DNA of 6,648 bases from an uncultured Lachnospiraceae bacterium (lineage in GTDB: Bacteria > Bacillota > Clostridia > Lachnospirales > Lachnospiraceae): the NCBI GenBank assembly GCA_945827765.1, contig CALZPS010000085.1, positions 1-6,648 on the forward strand. Reading direction: 5' to 3'. Numbering within the stretch: the stretch's first letter is position 1; each line of letters begins with the position of its first letter. Both the position numbers and the translations under genes were made by a program. Under the pieces are notes generated by a model that had not been told where the DNA came from, made no database searches, and worked only from the letters and a program-made list of their open reading frames with translations. Below, piece after piece: positions 1 to 6,016 of this stretch.

Positions 1-52
1 CTATTTCATAGAAAATCTGTTCCTGATTTTTATAATTCAAGCCCAAACTCAT
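1..52 (-). CDS. N-terminal fragment of an unidentified protein (cut by window edge)
   Basis: An ATG at 50-52 opens a frame that stays open to the window edge, giving 17 codons (MSLGLNYKNQEQIFYEI). A good ribosome binding site, AAAAGGAAGG on the minus strand (core GGAAGG at 61-66), lies 8 bases upstream, which is the main support for calling it real. It follows yraN on the same strand after a 58-base gap with no visible terminator, so it is probably the next gene of the same transcription unit. I do not recognise the product from so few residues and assign no function. Confidence 0.6.
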   Translation of the reverse strand, partial: MSLGLNYKNQEQIFYEI

Positions 53-110
53 AGGTACATCCTTCCTTTTCGCCAGAGACAAAGAATAATGTGTTTCACG
101 ACGATTCCAT

Positions 111-545
111 TCATAACTCTTCAAATGCATTTTTGACCATCCGTATCTTACTGCCTTCCACCCCGATCACATCAAACCTGCAAGGAATTTCCTCCAGATG
201 CATTTCCTTTAAATACCACTGTGCACAACGAAAGATCGTCTGCTGTTTCCGCCAGTCCACAGCCTCCAAAGAAGTGCCTGCAATATTTCCGCGACGGTAT
301 TTCACCTCGCAAAATACCAGACAGCCGCCCTCTTTCGCAATGATATCAATTTCTCCCAGCGGGCAGCGGTAATTGAATCTCAATATTTCATATCCCTGCT
401 GTTCCAGATAGTATCCGACTGCCTGCTCATATACTGTGCCTGTCGCCCGTCTGTTACGCTTGTTCACAGATGTATCTGCGGAACGCAATTTCTGCCCGTT
501 CCTCACAGTGTCTGTCTTCTGCTTATTATTCTTGCCTACTCCCAT
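111..545 (-). CDS. yraN: YraN family (UPF0102) putative endonuclease-like protein
   Basis: The protein has 144 residues. It carries the UPF0102 signature: GYEILRFNYR (51-60), then GEIDIIAKEGGCLVFCEVKYR (64-84). The acidic and basic residues E65, D67, E80 and K82 resemble the D/E-x-K metal-binding core of restriction-endonuclease-fold (Holliday-junction-resolvase-like) proteins. The biological role of the family is not firmly established. The start at 545 is supported by AAAGGA (554-559), 8 bases upstream. It overlaps the rnhB end by 10 bases, so it is probably translationally coupled. The domain begins near residue 35, and the first 30 or so residues are a basic, polar extension (KNNKQK, NKRNRR) that makes the protein longer than the roughly 115-125 residues usual in the family. 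A GTG at 465-467 would give a typical 118-residue protein, but it has no visible ribosome binding site. Confidence 0.92.
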   Translation of the reverse strand: MGVGKNNKQKTDTVRNGQKLRSADTSVNKRNRRATGTVYEQAVGYYLEQQGYEILRFNYRCPLGEIDIIAKEGGCLVFCEVKYRRGNIAGTSLEAVDWRKQQTIFRCAQWYLKEMHLEEIPCRFDVIGVEGSKIRMVKNAFEEL

Positions 546-1303
546 CCCATGATTCCTTTGATAAATGTCTCTCTATGTATCGGAGACGGACCAAGCCGTT
601 TTAATGCCTCGATATGTTCCTGCGAGCCATATCCCTTATGTTTGGCAAAACCATATCCGGGCAAAATTTCCTCATACTGTACCATCAATCTGTCCCTTGT
701 CACCTTCGCCAGAATGCTGGCGGCAGCAATAGACACGCTCTTTGCATCTCCCTTGACGATCGGCACCTGACAGATTGGCACTCCGGGGATGGTTACTGCG
801 TCATTCAGCAGCACATCCGGCATCACGCCCAGCTTATTGATTGCCTCACGCATTGCCTCATAGGTTGCCTGTAAAATATTGATCTCATCAATCCTCTTCG
901 GCGATGCCATCCCAACACCTGCTGCCACTGCCTTTTCCATGATCTCGTCGTACAGCTCTTCCCTTTTTTTTGCCGACACTTGTTTGGAATCATTCAAATA
1001 CAAAATCTCACAGTCCTTCGGCAGTATCACCGCACCTGCCACTACCGGTCCCGCCAACGGTCCGCGTCCGGCCTCATCGATACCACAGACAAACTCACAG
1101 TCTGCGAATCGTTCTTCAAATTCATGCATCCGTTTCAGCCGTGTGCGCTCCGCAGCCAGTTTTTCCTCCTGACGACGATACTTTGAAATCAACGCCTGAA
1201 CTCCTGCTCTTTCGTCATCTGCATATTCCTGAAACAAAATCGGCAGCTCCTCCTGATGAGCCAGTTCAAACCGCTTTCTGATTGTGGAAATACTCTCATT
1301 CAT
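536..1303 (-). CDS. rnhB: Ribonuclease HII
   Basis: RNase HII cuts the RNA strand of RNA-DNA hybrids and removes single ribonucleotides misincorporated in DNA, with a divalent metal. The catalytic domain starts at CGIDEAGRGPLAGPVVAGAV (73-92), which includes the GRG motif (79-81). The four metal-binding acids appear to be D76, E77, D168 (LLNDAV) and D186 (VKGDAKS), followed by IAAASILAKVTRD (192-204) and GYGFAKHKGYGS (216-227), which carries the family's conserved tyrosine region. Length is 255 residues including a charged, probably helical N-terminal segment of about 70 residues, as in the Bacillus subtilis type. The start overlaps the lepB stop by 8 bases. A G-rich stretch (GGGGG at 1313-1317) 9 bases upstream is the likely ribosome binding site. 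The product is cytoplasmic. All catalytic residues are present, so the enzyme looks functional. Confidence 0.97.
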   Translation of the reverse strand: MNESISTIRKRFELAHQEELPILFQEYADDERAGVQALISKYRRQEEKLAAERTRLKRMHEFEERFADCEFVCGIDEAGRGPLAGPVVAGAVILPKDCEILYLNDSKQVSAKKREELYDEIMEKAVAAGVGMASPKRIDEINILQATYEAMREAINKLGVMPDVLLNDAVTIPGVPICQVPIVKGDAKSVSIAAASILAKVTRDRLMVQYEEILPGYGFAKHKGYGSQEHIEALKRLGPSPIHRETFIKGIMGWE

Positions 1304-1877
1304 GTTGAATTACCCCCAATCGATTCAATGGCCAGATACGCACCCATGCTCTGCCCATCAAGTCTTCACGCTTTATGATTCCCACACTCCCGACCCGGCT
1401 GTCCGAACTGTGATTTCGATTATCACCCAGCACAAAATATTCATCCTCCCCGAGAGTAATCGGCACTGCGGCAATCCCCGGATCGACCATCAGCTCATTT
1501 CCATAATGCTCATCTGATTTTTCCCCGTCAATATATACATAACCGTCTTTTACCTGTACCGTCTCGCCCGGAAGTCCGATGATACGTTTGATATAGTATG
1601 TGTTTTCCTTATATTTAAACGGAAATACAACAATTTCATAACGCTTTGGATCACGAAACCGATAAGACAGTTTATCCACCCACAAATTGTCTCCGTCATA
1701 CAGAGTTGTCTCCATAGAATGTCCATCCACTCTTGTCCTCTGTCCGACATACGTGACAGCCAGAAAGGATAGAATCATGACTACAATGATATAAATGATC
1801 CATTCCAGCAGTTCCCGCAACACACTTATTTCTTTTTCCAGTGCTTTCTTGCTATAGTGCTTTCTTCTTTTCCCCAT
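1296..1877 (-). CDS. lepB: Signal peptidase I (type I leader peptidase)
   Basis: This membrane-bound serine protease (193 residues) removes signal peptides from exported preproteins on the outer face of the membrane. A basic cytoplasmic N-terminus (KRRKHYSKK) and one membrane helix (about 26-44) come first. The catalytic serine is S54 in GHSMETTL (52-59), and the catalytic lysine is K97 in YYIKRIIGLPGE (94-105). The box E motif GDNRNHSSDSR is at 151-161. The Ser/Lys dyad and single N-terminal anchor fit the bacterial (P-type) enzyme rather than the ER-like Ser/His type. The start is preceded by AAAGGGG (1888-1894), with 10 bases between it and the ATG. The gene follows rbgA by 82 bases and overlaps rnhB. 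With ffh at the other end of the window, it links the cluster to protein export. Confidence 0.96.
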   Translation of the reverse strand: MGKRRKHYSKKALEKEISVLRELLEWIIYIIVVMILSFLAVTYVGQRTRVDGHSMETTLYDGDNLWVDKLSYRFRDPKRYEIVVFPFKYKENTYYIKRIIGLPGETVQVKDGYVYIDGEKSDEHYGNELMVDPGIAAVPITLGEDEYFVLGDNRNHSSDSRVGSVGIIKREDLMGRAWVRIWPLNRLGVIQHE

Positions 1878-1959
1878 CTATTGCCATCCCCTTTCTCGCG
1901 CACCACATTTCACCCCCTCGTCTTCATGAAGTGACCGGCGCGGATATAAAAAGAATACC

Positions 1960-2811
1960 TCAAATGTAACTTTCCGCAGACTCCAGCGTTATTCTGCCCA
2001 GTCTTCCTCCACGGAAGTCATCCAGAAGAAGACGCGCTGCCTTTTCACTGTCCAGCTCGTTTCCTTTCACAAGGCAATGTCTGTTCCTTGCAATTTGCCC
2101 CAGAATTGCATATTTGTCCGCGTTTTCATCCACCTCATATTTTTCCGCCAGCACCTGCGGATATTTTCCCGTCAAAAATGTGATTAACTCCGCTGCCAAC
2201 TCTTCCGTATTGAGAATTTCATCTTTGATGGAACCGATAAGAGCCAGTCGTAAACCTACCGTCTGATCCTCAAACTTCGGCCACAAAATTCCCGGCGTAT
2301 CCAAAAGCTCCACATTTTTATTCAGCCGAATCCACTGCTTACCCTTCGTCACGCCCGGCTTATTCCCTGTCTTTGCACACGCTTTTCCTGCCAGTGCATT
2401 GATAAATGTAGATTTCCCTACATTGGGGATTCCCACAACCATCGCCCGCACCGGACGATTTAAAATTCCACGTTTGCGGTCGCGTTCGATTTTTTCCCGG
2501 CAAGCCTCCCCGATTACCCCGTTTATGGATTTGATTCCTTCTCCGCTTTTGGAATTTAATTTTAATACAGAGTATCCCTTATTTTGAAAAAACTCCACCC
2601 ATGCATCATTTTTTGCGTCCTCTGCCAAGTCAGCCTTATTCAGAAGAATCAGGCGGGCTTTCTGTTTTCCCAGCTCATCAATATCCGGATTGCGGCTGCT
2701 CATCGGCACTCTGGCATCCACCAGTTCAATCACCAAATCTATCAGTTTGATATTCTCCTGCATCATCCGTTTCGCTTTTGTCATATGCCCCGGATACCAT
2801 TGAAAATGCAT
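1960..2811 (-). CDS. rbgA: Ribosome biogenesis GTPase RbgA (YlqF)
   Basis: This circularly permuted GTPase (283 residues) acts late in 50S subunit assembly. The permutation is visible: the G4 motif NKAD (58-61) and G5-like SKSG (87-90) precede the P-loop GIPNVGKST (127-135), the G2-like GVT (153-155) and the G3 motif DTPG (171-174). A C-terminal helical domain, thought to bind rRNA, follows. I chose the ATG at 2809-2811 over the ATG 6 bases upstream and over longer frames. AGGAGG (2819-2824) lies 7 bases from it but only 1 base from the upstream ATG. This start also puts the histidine of WYPGHM at position 9, matching the catalytic His9 described for B. subtilis RbgA. The gene lies after a strong terminator that ends rplS, and no clear promoter is visible in the short gap. 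Confidence 0.96.
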   Translation of the reverse strand: MHFQWYPGHMTKAKRMMQENIKLIDLVIELVDARVPMSSRNPDIDELGKQKARLILLNKADLAEDAKNDAWVEFFQNKGYSVLKLNSKSGEGIKSINGVIGEACREKIERDRKRGILNRPVRAMVVGIPNVGKSTFINALAGKACAKTGNKPGVTKGKQWIRLNKNVELLDTPGILWPKFEDQTVGLRLALIGSIKDEILNTEELAAELITFLTGKYPQVLAEKYEVDENADKYAILGQIARNRHCLVKGNELDSEKAARLLLDDFRGGRLGRITLESAESYI

Positions 2812-2842
2812 GTCCATTCCTCCTGTTGTATGCCTGATATGG

Positions 2843-2876
2843 AAAAAGGACAACTACATCTCTTTTGTAATTGTCC
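2843..2876 (-). terminator. Intrinsic terminator after rplS
   Basis: On the minus strand the arm GGACAATTAC (2867-2876) pairs with GTAGTTGTCC (2848-2857). This forms a 10-base-pair stem with one T-G wobble and a 9-base loop (2858-2866), followed directly by five T residues (2843-2847). It starts 14 bases after the rplS stop codon, as expected of a Rho-independent terminator, and separates rplS from rbgA. Confidence 0.88.
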
Positions 2877-2889
2877 CTCTCATCCTCAC

Positions 2890-3237
2890 TTATTTTACTA
2901 ACTCTTTTACCTTTGCGCTCTTGCCTACGCGGTCTCTTAAGTAGTTCAGTTTTGCTCTTCTCACTTTACCTCTGCGAACTACTTCAACATTCTCCACGTT
3001 CGGAGAATGCACCGGCCATGTCTTCTCAACGCCAACGCCGTTAGAAAATTTTCTGACTGTGAAAGTCTCTCTCACTCCGCCGCCCTGTCTCTTCAGTACA
3101 GTGCCCTCGAACACCTGAATTCTCTCACGGTTTCCTTCTTTAATCTTAGCAGATACTCTCACGGTATCTCCAACTCTGAATTCCGGAGCGTTCTCTTTCA
3201 ACTGCTCAGTTTCAATGTTTTTAATGATATCGTTCAT
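2890..3237 (-). CDS. rplS: 50S ribosomal protein L19
   Basis: L19 is a large-subunit protein located near the interface with the 30S subunit. The 115-residue sequence is the usual length and carries the family blocks: [22 protein letters not shown] within 20-41, [13 protein letters not shown] (42-54), the [15 protein letters not shown] region (67-81), and [16 protein letters not shown] (91-106). The start at 3235-3237 (MNDIIKNIE) is set by an excellent ribosome binding site, AAAGGAGG (3246-3253), 8 bases upstream; the frame stays open further upstream but that part is leader. The gene has its own promoter, a structured leader and its own terminator, so it can be expressed as a single-gene unit, unlike the overlapping genes on either side. 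Confidence 0.97.
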   Translation of the reverse strand: MNDIIKNIETEQLKENAPEFRVGDTVRVSAKIKEGNRERIQVFEGTVLKRQGGGVRETFTVRKFSNGVGVEKTWPVHSPNVENVEVVRRGKVRRAKLNYLRDRVGKSAKVKELVK

Positions 3238-3259
3238 TTGTGTTTCCTCCTTTATCTTT

Positions 3260-3295
3260 GACGTTCTTAACACGCTCTGGTGCCAGCGGAACATC
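3260..3295 (-). promoter_or_regulatory. Candidate L19 leader RNA in the rplS 5' untranslated region
   Basis: Between the predicted rplS start site and its ribosome binding site, the minus strand can form a 7-base-pair stem (GATGTTC at 3289-3295 with GAACGTC at 3260-3266, one T-G wobble). It encloses an inner 4-base-pair stem (CGCT 3285-3288 with AGCG 3273-3276) and a one-sided bulge TGTTAA. An L19 leader that autoregulates rplS is known in Firmicutes (Rfam L19_leader). Position, small size and nested-stem shape fit, but I cannot confirm the family consensus by eye. Confidence 0.45.
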
Positions 3296-3321
3296 GCCTT
3301 CTTTTCACAAACAACTGTTGT

Positions 3322-3350
3322 ATTTTATCATACTTTTCCAGAAACCGCAA
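3322..3350 (-). promoter_or_regulatory. Predicted sigma-A promoter for rplS (extended -10)
   Basis: On the minus strand a -35-like TTGCGG (3345-3350) lies 17 bases from a -10 box TAAAAT (3322-3327), one mismatch from TATAAT. It is preceded by TGA (3328-3330), giving the extended -10 form TGnTAnAAT. Transcription would start near 3314-3316 and leave a leader of about 78 bases before rplS. The -35 box is weak, but the extended -10 can compensate. It overlaps the hairpin that follows the glycosyltransferase gene. Confidence 0.6.
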
Positions 3351-3360
3351 GCGGTTTTTT
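3342..3360. terminator. Short hairpin between the glycosyltransferase gene and rplS
   Basis: A near-perfect inverted repeat AAACCGC/GCGGTTT (3342-3357) lies just past the glycosyltransferase stop. Read on the plus strand it is followed by T residues to 3360, the form of a terminator against plus-strand (antisense) transcription. Read on the minus strand the T-tract is poor (TTTCTGG), so termination of the glycosyltransferase transcript would be weak. The loop is only 2-4 bases. Confidence 0.4.
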
Positions 3361-3371
3361 CTTATTTTACC

Positions 3372-4328
3372 TTATTTTATCACTATTTCTCCCTGTTTCT
3401 CACACTGTATCTTCTGTGCCATCACATTCAGCATCATCTCGTACAACTGCCTGTGCTTATTCGCAATCACCTGCAAAATAATGCCGCAAATCCACAATAG
3501 CATCCCTATCGTTGCCACCACTCCCACCACGATCAAGGTAGGAAAACGGGGTACCAGACCGGTCTGCACAAATTCTATCAAAATCGGGACAAATCCAATG
3601 ACAGCTGCCAAACACAGCGCCACACTTATCACCGAAAAAAAGTTATACGGTCTATACTCTTTAAACAAGGTGGCAATCGTGCCGAGCACCTTTGCTCCGT
3701 CTTTCATCGTGTCCAATTTGGAAATGCTTCCCGCCGGACGATTACGGTACGCCACAGTTAATTCCTTGATAGAAAACTTCTTATCCAGAGCATGTATCGT
3801 CATTTCCGTCTCAATCTCAAACCCTTCCGACATCACGGGGAACGCTTTCACGAACAGCCGTCCAAACGCCCGATATCCGGTCATAATATCATGTACTTGA
3901 CTGTGGAAGAGCCGGTTAATCAAAAAACAGACCAGCCGGTTTCCTGTATTGTGAAACATCCGCACATTTTCCTGATAATAGGTAGAAGAAAGCCGGTCAC
4001 CTATTACCATATCCACCTTATTTTCCAGCACTTCCCGCACCATCTCTTTTGCGCTCTCTGCCGGATACGTATCATCGCCGTCCACCATCAGATAACAATC
4101 GGCATCAATATCCCGAAACATCCTGCGGATGACATTTCCCTTGCCCTGACGATGTTCATAACGGACAATTGCTCCGGCCTGGCGGGCGATTTCGTCGGTA
4201 CCGTCATCCGAATTGTTGTCATAGACATAAATATCGGCGTCCGGCAGCTCCCGTCTAAAATCTTCCACCACTTTTTTTATTGTCATGCTTTCATTGTAGC
4301 ATGGAATCAAAACCGCAATCCTGCTCAT
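3372..4328 (-). CDS. GT2 family glycosyltransferase with two C-terminal membrane helices (DPM1/GtrB-like)
   Basis: The 318-residue protein starts with the GT-A nucleotide-sugar fold: IAVLIPCYNES (4-14), DNNSDDGT (37-44), and the metal-binding DxD-type motif DGDDTYP (83-89). FEIETEM (170-176) lies where the family has its catalytic acidic residues. Two hydrophobic segments (about 230-252 and 263-288) follow, then a short basic tail. This architecture is typical of transferases that load a sugar from a nucleotide onto a polyprenyl-phosphate lipid at the inner face of the membrane, but neither sugar nor acceptor can be read here. The start overlaps the trmD end by 38 bases, and a weak site GAAAGGG (4335-4341) precedes it, so it is probably coupled to trmD translation. 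It is not a normal member of the rimM-trmD-rplS cluster. No neighbouring glycan genes are present to suggest a pathway. Confidence 0.88.
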   Translation of the reverse strand: MSRIAVLIPCYNESMTIKKVVEDFRRELPDADIYVYDNNSDDGTDEIARQAGAIVRYEHRQGKGNVIRRMFRDIDADCYLMVDGDDTYPAESAKEMVREVLENKVDMVIGDRLSSTYYQENVRMFHNTGNRLVCFLINRLFHSQVHDIMTGYRAFGRLFVKAFPVMSEGFEIETEMTIHALDKKFSIKELTVAYRNRPAGSISKLDTMKDGAKVLGTIATLFKEYRPYNFFSVISVALCLAAVIGFVPILIEFVQTGLVPRFPTLIVVGVVATIGMLLWICGIILQVIANKHRQLYEMMLNVMAQKIQCEKQGEIVIK

Positions 4329-5157
4329 GTTTCGCCCTTTCTAATTCCGCCAGCCAGCGTTTTTCTTTTTCCGTCAACTCACACTGTTCCAACAAATCGG
4401 GTCTGCGCTCCCGTGTGCGCAGAATCGACTGCTCTCTCCGCCATTTTTCAATATTGGCATGATGACCGGACAGCAGCACCTGAGGCACTTTCTTCCCATG
4501 CCATTCTTCCGGTCTGGAATACTGTGGATACTCTAACAGATTATCTTGAAACGACTCAAACTCCGCCGACACATCATTGTGCAGCACTCCGGGTACCAGT
4601 CTGGAAATCGTGTCCACCATGACCATTGCAGGCAATTCACCGCCCGTCAGTACATAATCACCGATAGAAACATAGTCTGTGACTATTTCTTCCAACACAC
4701 GTTCATCGATTCCTTCATAATGACCGCACAGCAGAACAAGGTCTTCTTCCTGCGCCAGTTCTTCTGCCATCTTTTGCGTGAAAACATCTCCCTGTGGAGA
4801 CAGATATACGACACGTATCTGTTTTTCTCTCTTCTCCTCCGTAAATCCATCTCCCCGACTACATGTCTCCCCACCAGTGTCATCCTTTTGATTCTGCATT
4901 TTATCGGTTGATTTTCTCTGAAGAATACGCTCTGCCACCGACTCATAAGCGAGATACACCGGCTCTGCCTGCATCAGCATACCGGCTCCGCCGCCATACG
5001 GATAATCATCTACACTCTGATGCTTATTAAATGCATAATCCCGGATATTGACCGCCTCAATACTAAGCAGCCCTTTTTCCACGGCTCTGCCGATAATGCT
5101 TGTGTGCAGCCCGTTCATTACCATATCCGGAAACAATGTCAAAATATGAAAATTCAT
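4291..5157 (-). CDS. trmD: tRNA (guanine-N1)-methyltransferase TrmD
   Basis: TrmD methylates G37 next to the anticodon with S-adenosylmethionine and helps prevent +1 frameshifting. N-terminal blocks are MNFHILTLFPDM (1-12) and DYPYGGGAGMLMQ (51-63). The SPOUT trefoil knot that binds the cofactor is seen in YLSPQG (118-123), LCGHYEGIDERV (143-154) and IGDYVLTGGELPAM (165-178). D167 in GDYV is the likely catalytic aspartate and R153 the conserved arginine. RRPDLLEQCELT (251-262) belongs to the C-terminal tRNA-binding domain. At 288 residues it is longer than the usual 240-250: a hydrophilic stretch at about 81-113 separates the N-terminal region from the knot. The start is one base after the rimM stop (TGACATG), with GGAAGGG (5168-5174) 10 bases upstream. 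The last 12 or so codons overlap the glycosyltransferase gene. Confidence 0.97.
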   Translation of the reverse strand: MNFHILTLFPDMVMNGLHTSIIGRAVEKGLLSIEAVNIRDYAFNKHQSVDDYPYGGGAGMLMQAEPVYLAYESVAERILQRKSTDKMQNQKDDTGGETCSRGDGFTEEKREKQIRVVYLSPQGDVFTQKMAEELAQEEDLVLLCGHYEGIDERVLEEIVTDYVSIGDYVLTGGELPAMVMVDTISRLVPGVLHNDVSAEFESFQDNLLEYPQYSRPEEWHGKKVPQVLLSGHHANIEKWRREQSILRTRERRPDLLEQCELTEKEKRWLAELERAKHEQDCGFDSMLQ

Positions 5158-5158
5158 G

Positions 5159-5662
5159 TCACACCAGCCCTTCCAGCAAATGAACCGTCATCTTCATAGC
5201 CTCAACATCGACATCCAGAATACACTGCCGAATAGCCGGAACCAGAACTTCTCCCAGATGTTCAAATATAATTACATAAACCTCGTTGGCTCCGGTCTCC
5301 ATAACATCCTTCAAGGTACCCTTTTCTCCTTCATCAGTGACAACTTCCATGCCGATTAAATCCGCAATATAGTATTCGTCCTCTGCCAATTCCACAGCAT
5401 CCTCGCGGGGTACCATCAGACTTTTTCCTTTGTATTTTTCAATGTCGTTTATATTATCGATTCCCTTAAATTTTACAATCACAAACTGTTTAAAAAACCT
5501 TACCTTTGAAATTTCCATAGGGATCTGTTCTTTTCCTGTATCCAGTAATACCTGTTTTAAATCCAGAAAGCGCTCCGGATTATCCGTTGTAGGATACACC
5601 TTCACTTCTCCACGCACGCCATGGGTGGAGGAAATGACTCCCACCTGAAAAAATTGTTCCAT
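5159..5662 (-). CDS. rimM: 16S rRNA processing / 30S maturation factor RimM
   Basis: RimM binds S19 and assists maturation of the 30S head. The 167-residue protein has the N-terminal RimM domain beginning QVGVISSTHGVRGEVKVYP (6-24). The C-terminal PRC-barrel domain begins near EYYIADLIGMEVVTD (96-110), with GANEVYVI (124-131) and the VPAI stretch (141-144) following. I chose the ATG at 5660-5662. It has AGGAGG (5668-5673) 5 bases upstream and puts the conserved domain at residue 6 as usual; starts further upstream (an ATG 18 bases away, or GTG near 5716) would add non-conserved residues ahead of that site. trmD follows with a one-base gap, the common rimM-trmD coupling. A terminator-like hairpin lies between khpA and rimM, so its expression depends on read-through or on a promoter I could not identify. 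Confidence 0.96.
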   Translation of the reverse strand: MEQFFQVGVISSTHGVRGEVKVYPTTDNPERFLDLKQVLLDTGKEQIPMEISKVRFFKQFVIVKFKGIDNINDIEKYKGKSLMVPREDAVELAEDEYYIADLIGMEVVTDEGEKGTLKDVMETGANEVYVIIFEHLGEVLVPAIRQCILDVDVEAMKMTVHLLEGLV

Positions 5663-5724
5663 ATTTTCCTCCTGCTGCATAGGACTAATATCCCATAGAA
5701 CATGTGCCCGCCGCACACATTGAT

Positions 5725-5755
5725 AAAAAAGGACAGTCCTACAGGGCTGTCCCTT
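5725..5755 (-). terminator. Intrinsic terminator or attenuator between khpA and rimM
   Basis: On the minus strand AAGGGACAG (5747-5755) pairs with CTGTCCTTT (5728-5736, one G-T wobble). The stem continues past a C-A mismatch into a CC/GG pair closing a TGTA loop. A run of six T residues (5725-5730) overlaps the distal arm and ends the structure. It lies 10 bases after the khpA stop, as an intrinsic terminator should. Since rimM follows in the same direction with no strong promoter visible, it may only partly stop transcription. Confidence 0.75.
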
Positions 5756-5765
5756 CTCACATAAC

Positions 5766-5996
5766 TTATTGAATGATATCTACGACTACTCTCTTGTCGT
5801 CTTTGGCTGCCGCTGCTTTTACCACGGAACGGATTGCTTTCGCAATACGTCCTTGTTTGCCGATAACTTTGCCCATCTCGCCGTCTGCTACACGAACCTC
5901 AAGCACGGTCGTTCTGCCTTCCTGCTTTTCCGTAACGACAACGCCTTCCGGGTTGTCAACCAAAGCTTTTGCGATTACTTCCACTAATTCTTTCAT
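5766..5996 (-). CDS. khpA: KH-domain RNA-binding protein KhpA (YlqC family)
   Basis: This small cytoplasmic protein (76 residues, the family length) is a single KH domain. The nucleic-acid-binding GxxG loop is GKQG (46-49) inside MGKVIGKQGRIAKAIR (41-56), followed by the helix SVVKAAAAKDDKR and a final strand VVVDI. In other Gram-positives KhpA pairs with KhpB (Jag/EloR) and affects cell-wall elongation, division and RNA levels; no khpB is present in this window. The start has a strong ribosome binding site, GGGAGGA (6004-6010), 7 bases upstream. It lies 20 bases after rpsP, the conserved arrangement. B. subtilis has ylqD between this gene and rimM; here that space holds only a terminator and the rimM leader. 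Confidence 0.95.
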   Translation of the reverse strand: MKELVEVIAKALVDNPEGVVVTEKQEGRTTVLEVRVADGEMGKVIGKQGRIAKAIRSVVKAAAAKDDKRVVVDIIQ

Positions 5997-6016
5997 TCAA
6001 ATATCCTCCCGGCAGC

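Noticed and set aside
1878..1914. Mini-frame GTG...TAG of 11 codons ending directly before the lepB ATG
   Set aside because: It has no properly spaced ribosome binding site of its own. Its end contains the lepB ribosome binding site, so the arrangement is probably chance.
1922..1931. Perfect 10-base palindrome CTTCATGAAG between rbgA and lepB
   Set aside because: Several 10-base palindromes are expected by chance in a window this size. There is no T-tract and no second copy.
1930..1970. Possible promoter for lepB (GTTACA, 16-base spacer, TATATC) at the rbgA end
   Set aside because: Both boxes match consensus at only 4 of 6 positions and there is no extended -10. Not strong enough to list as a feature.
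2812..2853. Longer rbgA start points, including the ATG at 2815-2817
   Set aside because: The AGGAGG site is only one base from 2817, and only the start at 2811 places the conserved histidine at position 9.
3280..3900. Open frame of 206 codons on the plus strand across the rplS leader and the glycosyltransferase gene
   Set aside because: It runs through the rplS promoter/leader region and antisense to the glycosyltransferase, with no family resemblance.
3792..4622. Open frame of 276 codons on the plus strand opposite the glycosyltransferase and trmD genes
   Set aside because: It is antisense to two well-supported genes, has no recognisable motif, and its Pro-, His- and Cys-rich composition is typical of an antisense shadow frame.
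5663..5716. Longer rimM start points upstream of 5662
   Set aside because: The added residues are not part of the RimM family, and the AGGAGG site lies within the extension, correctly placed for 5662.
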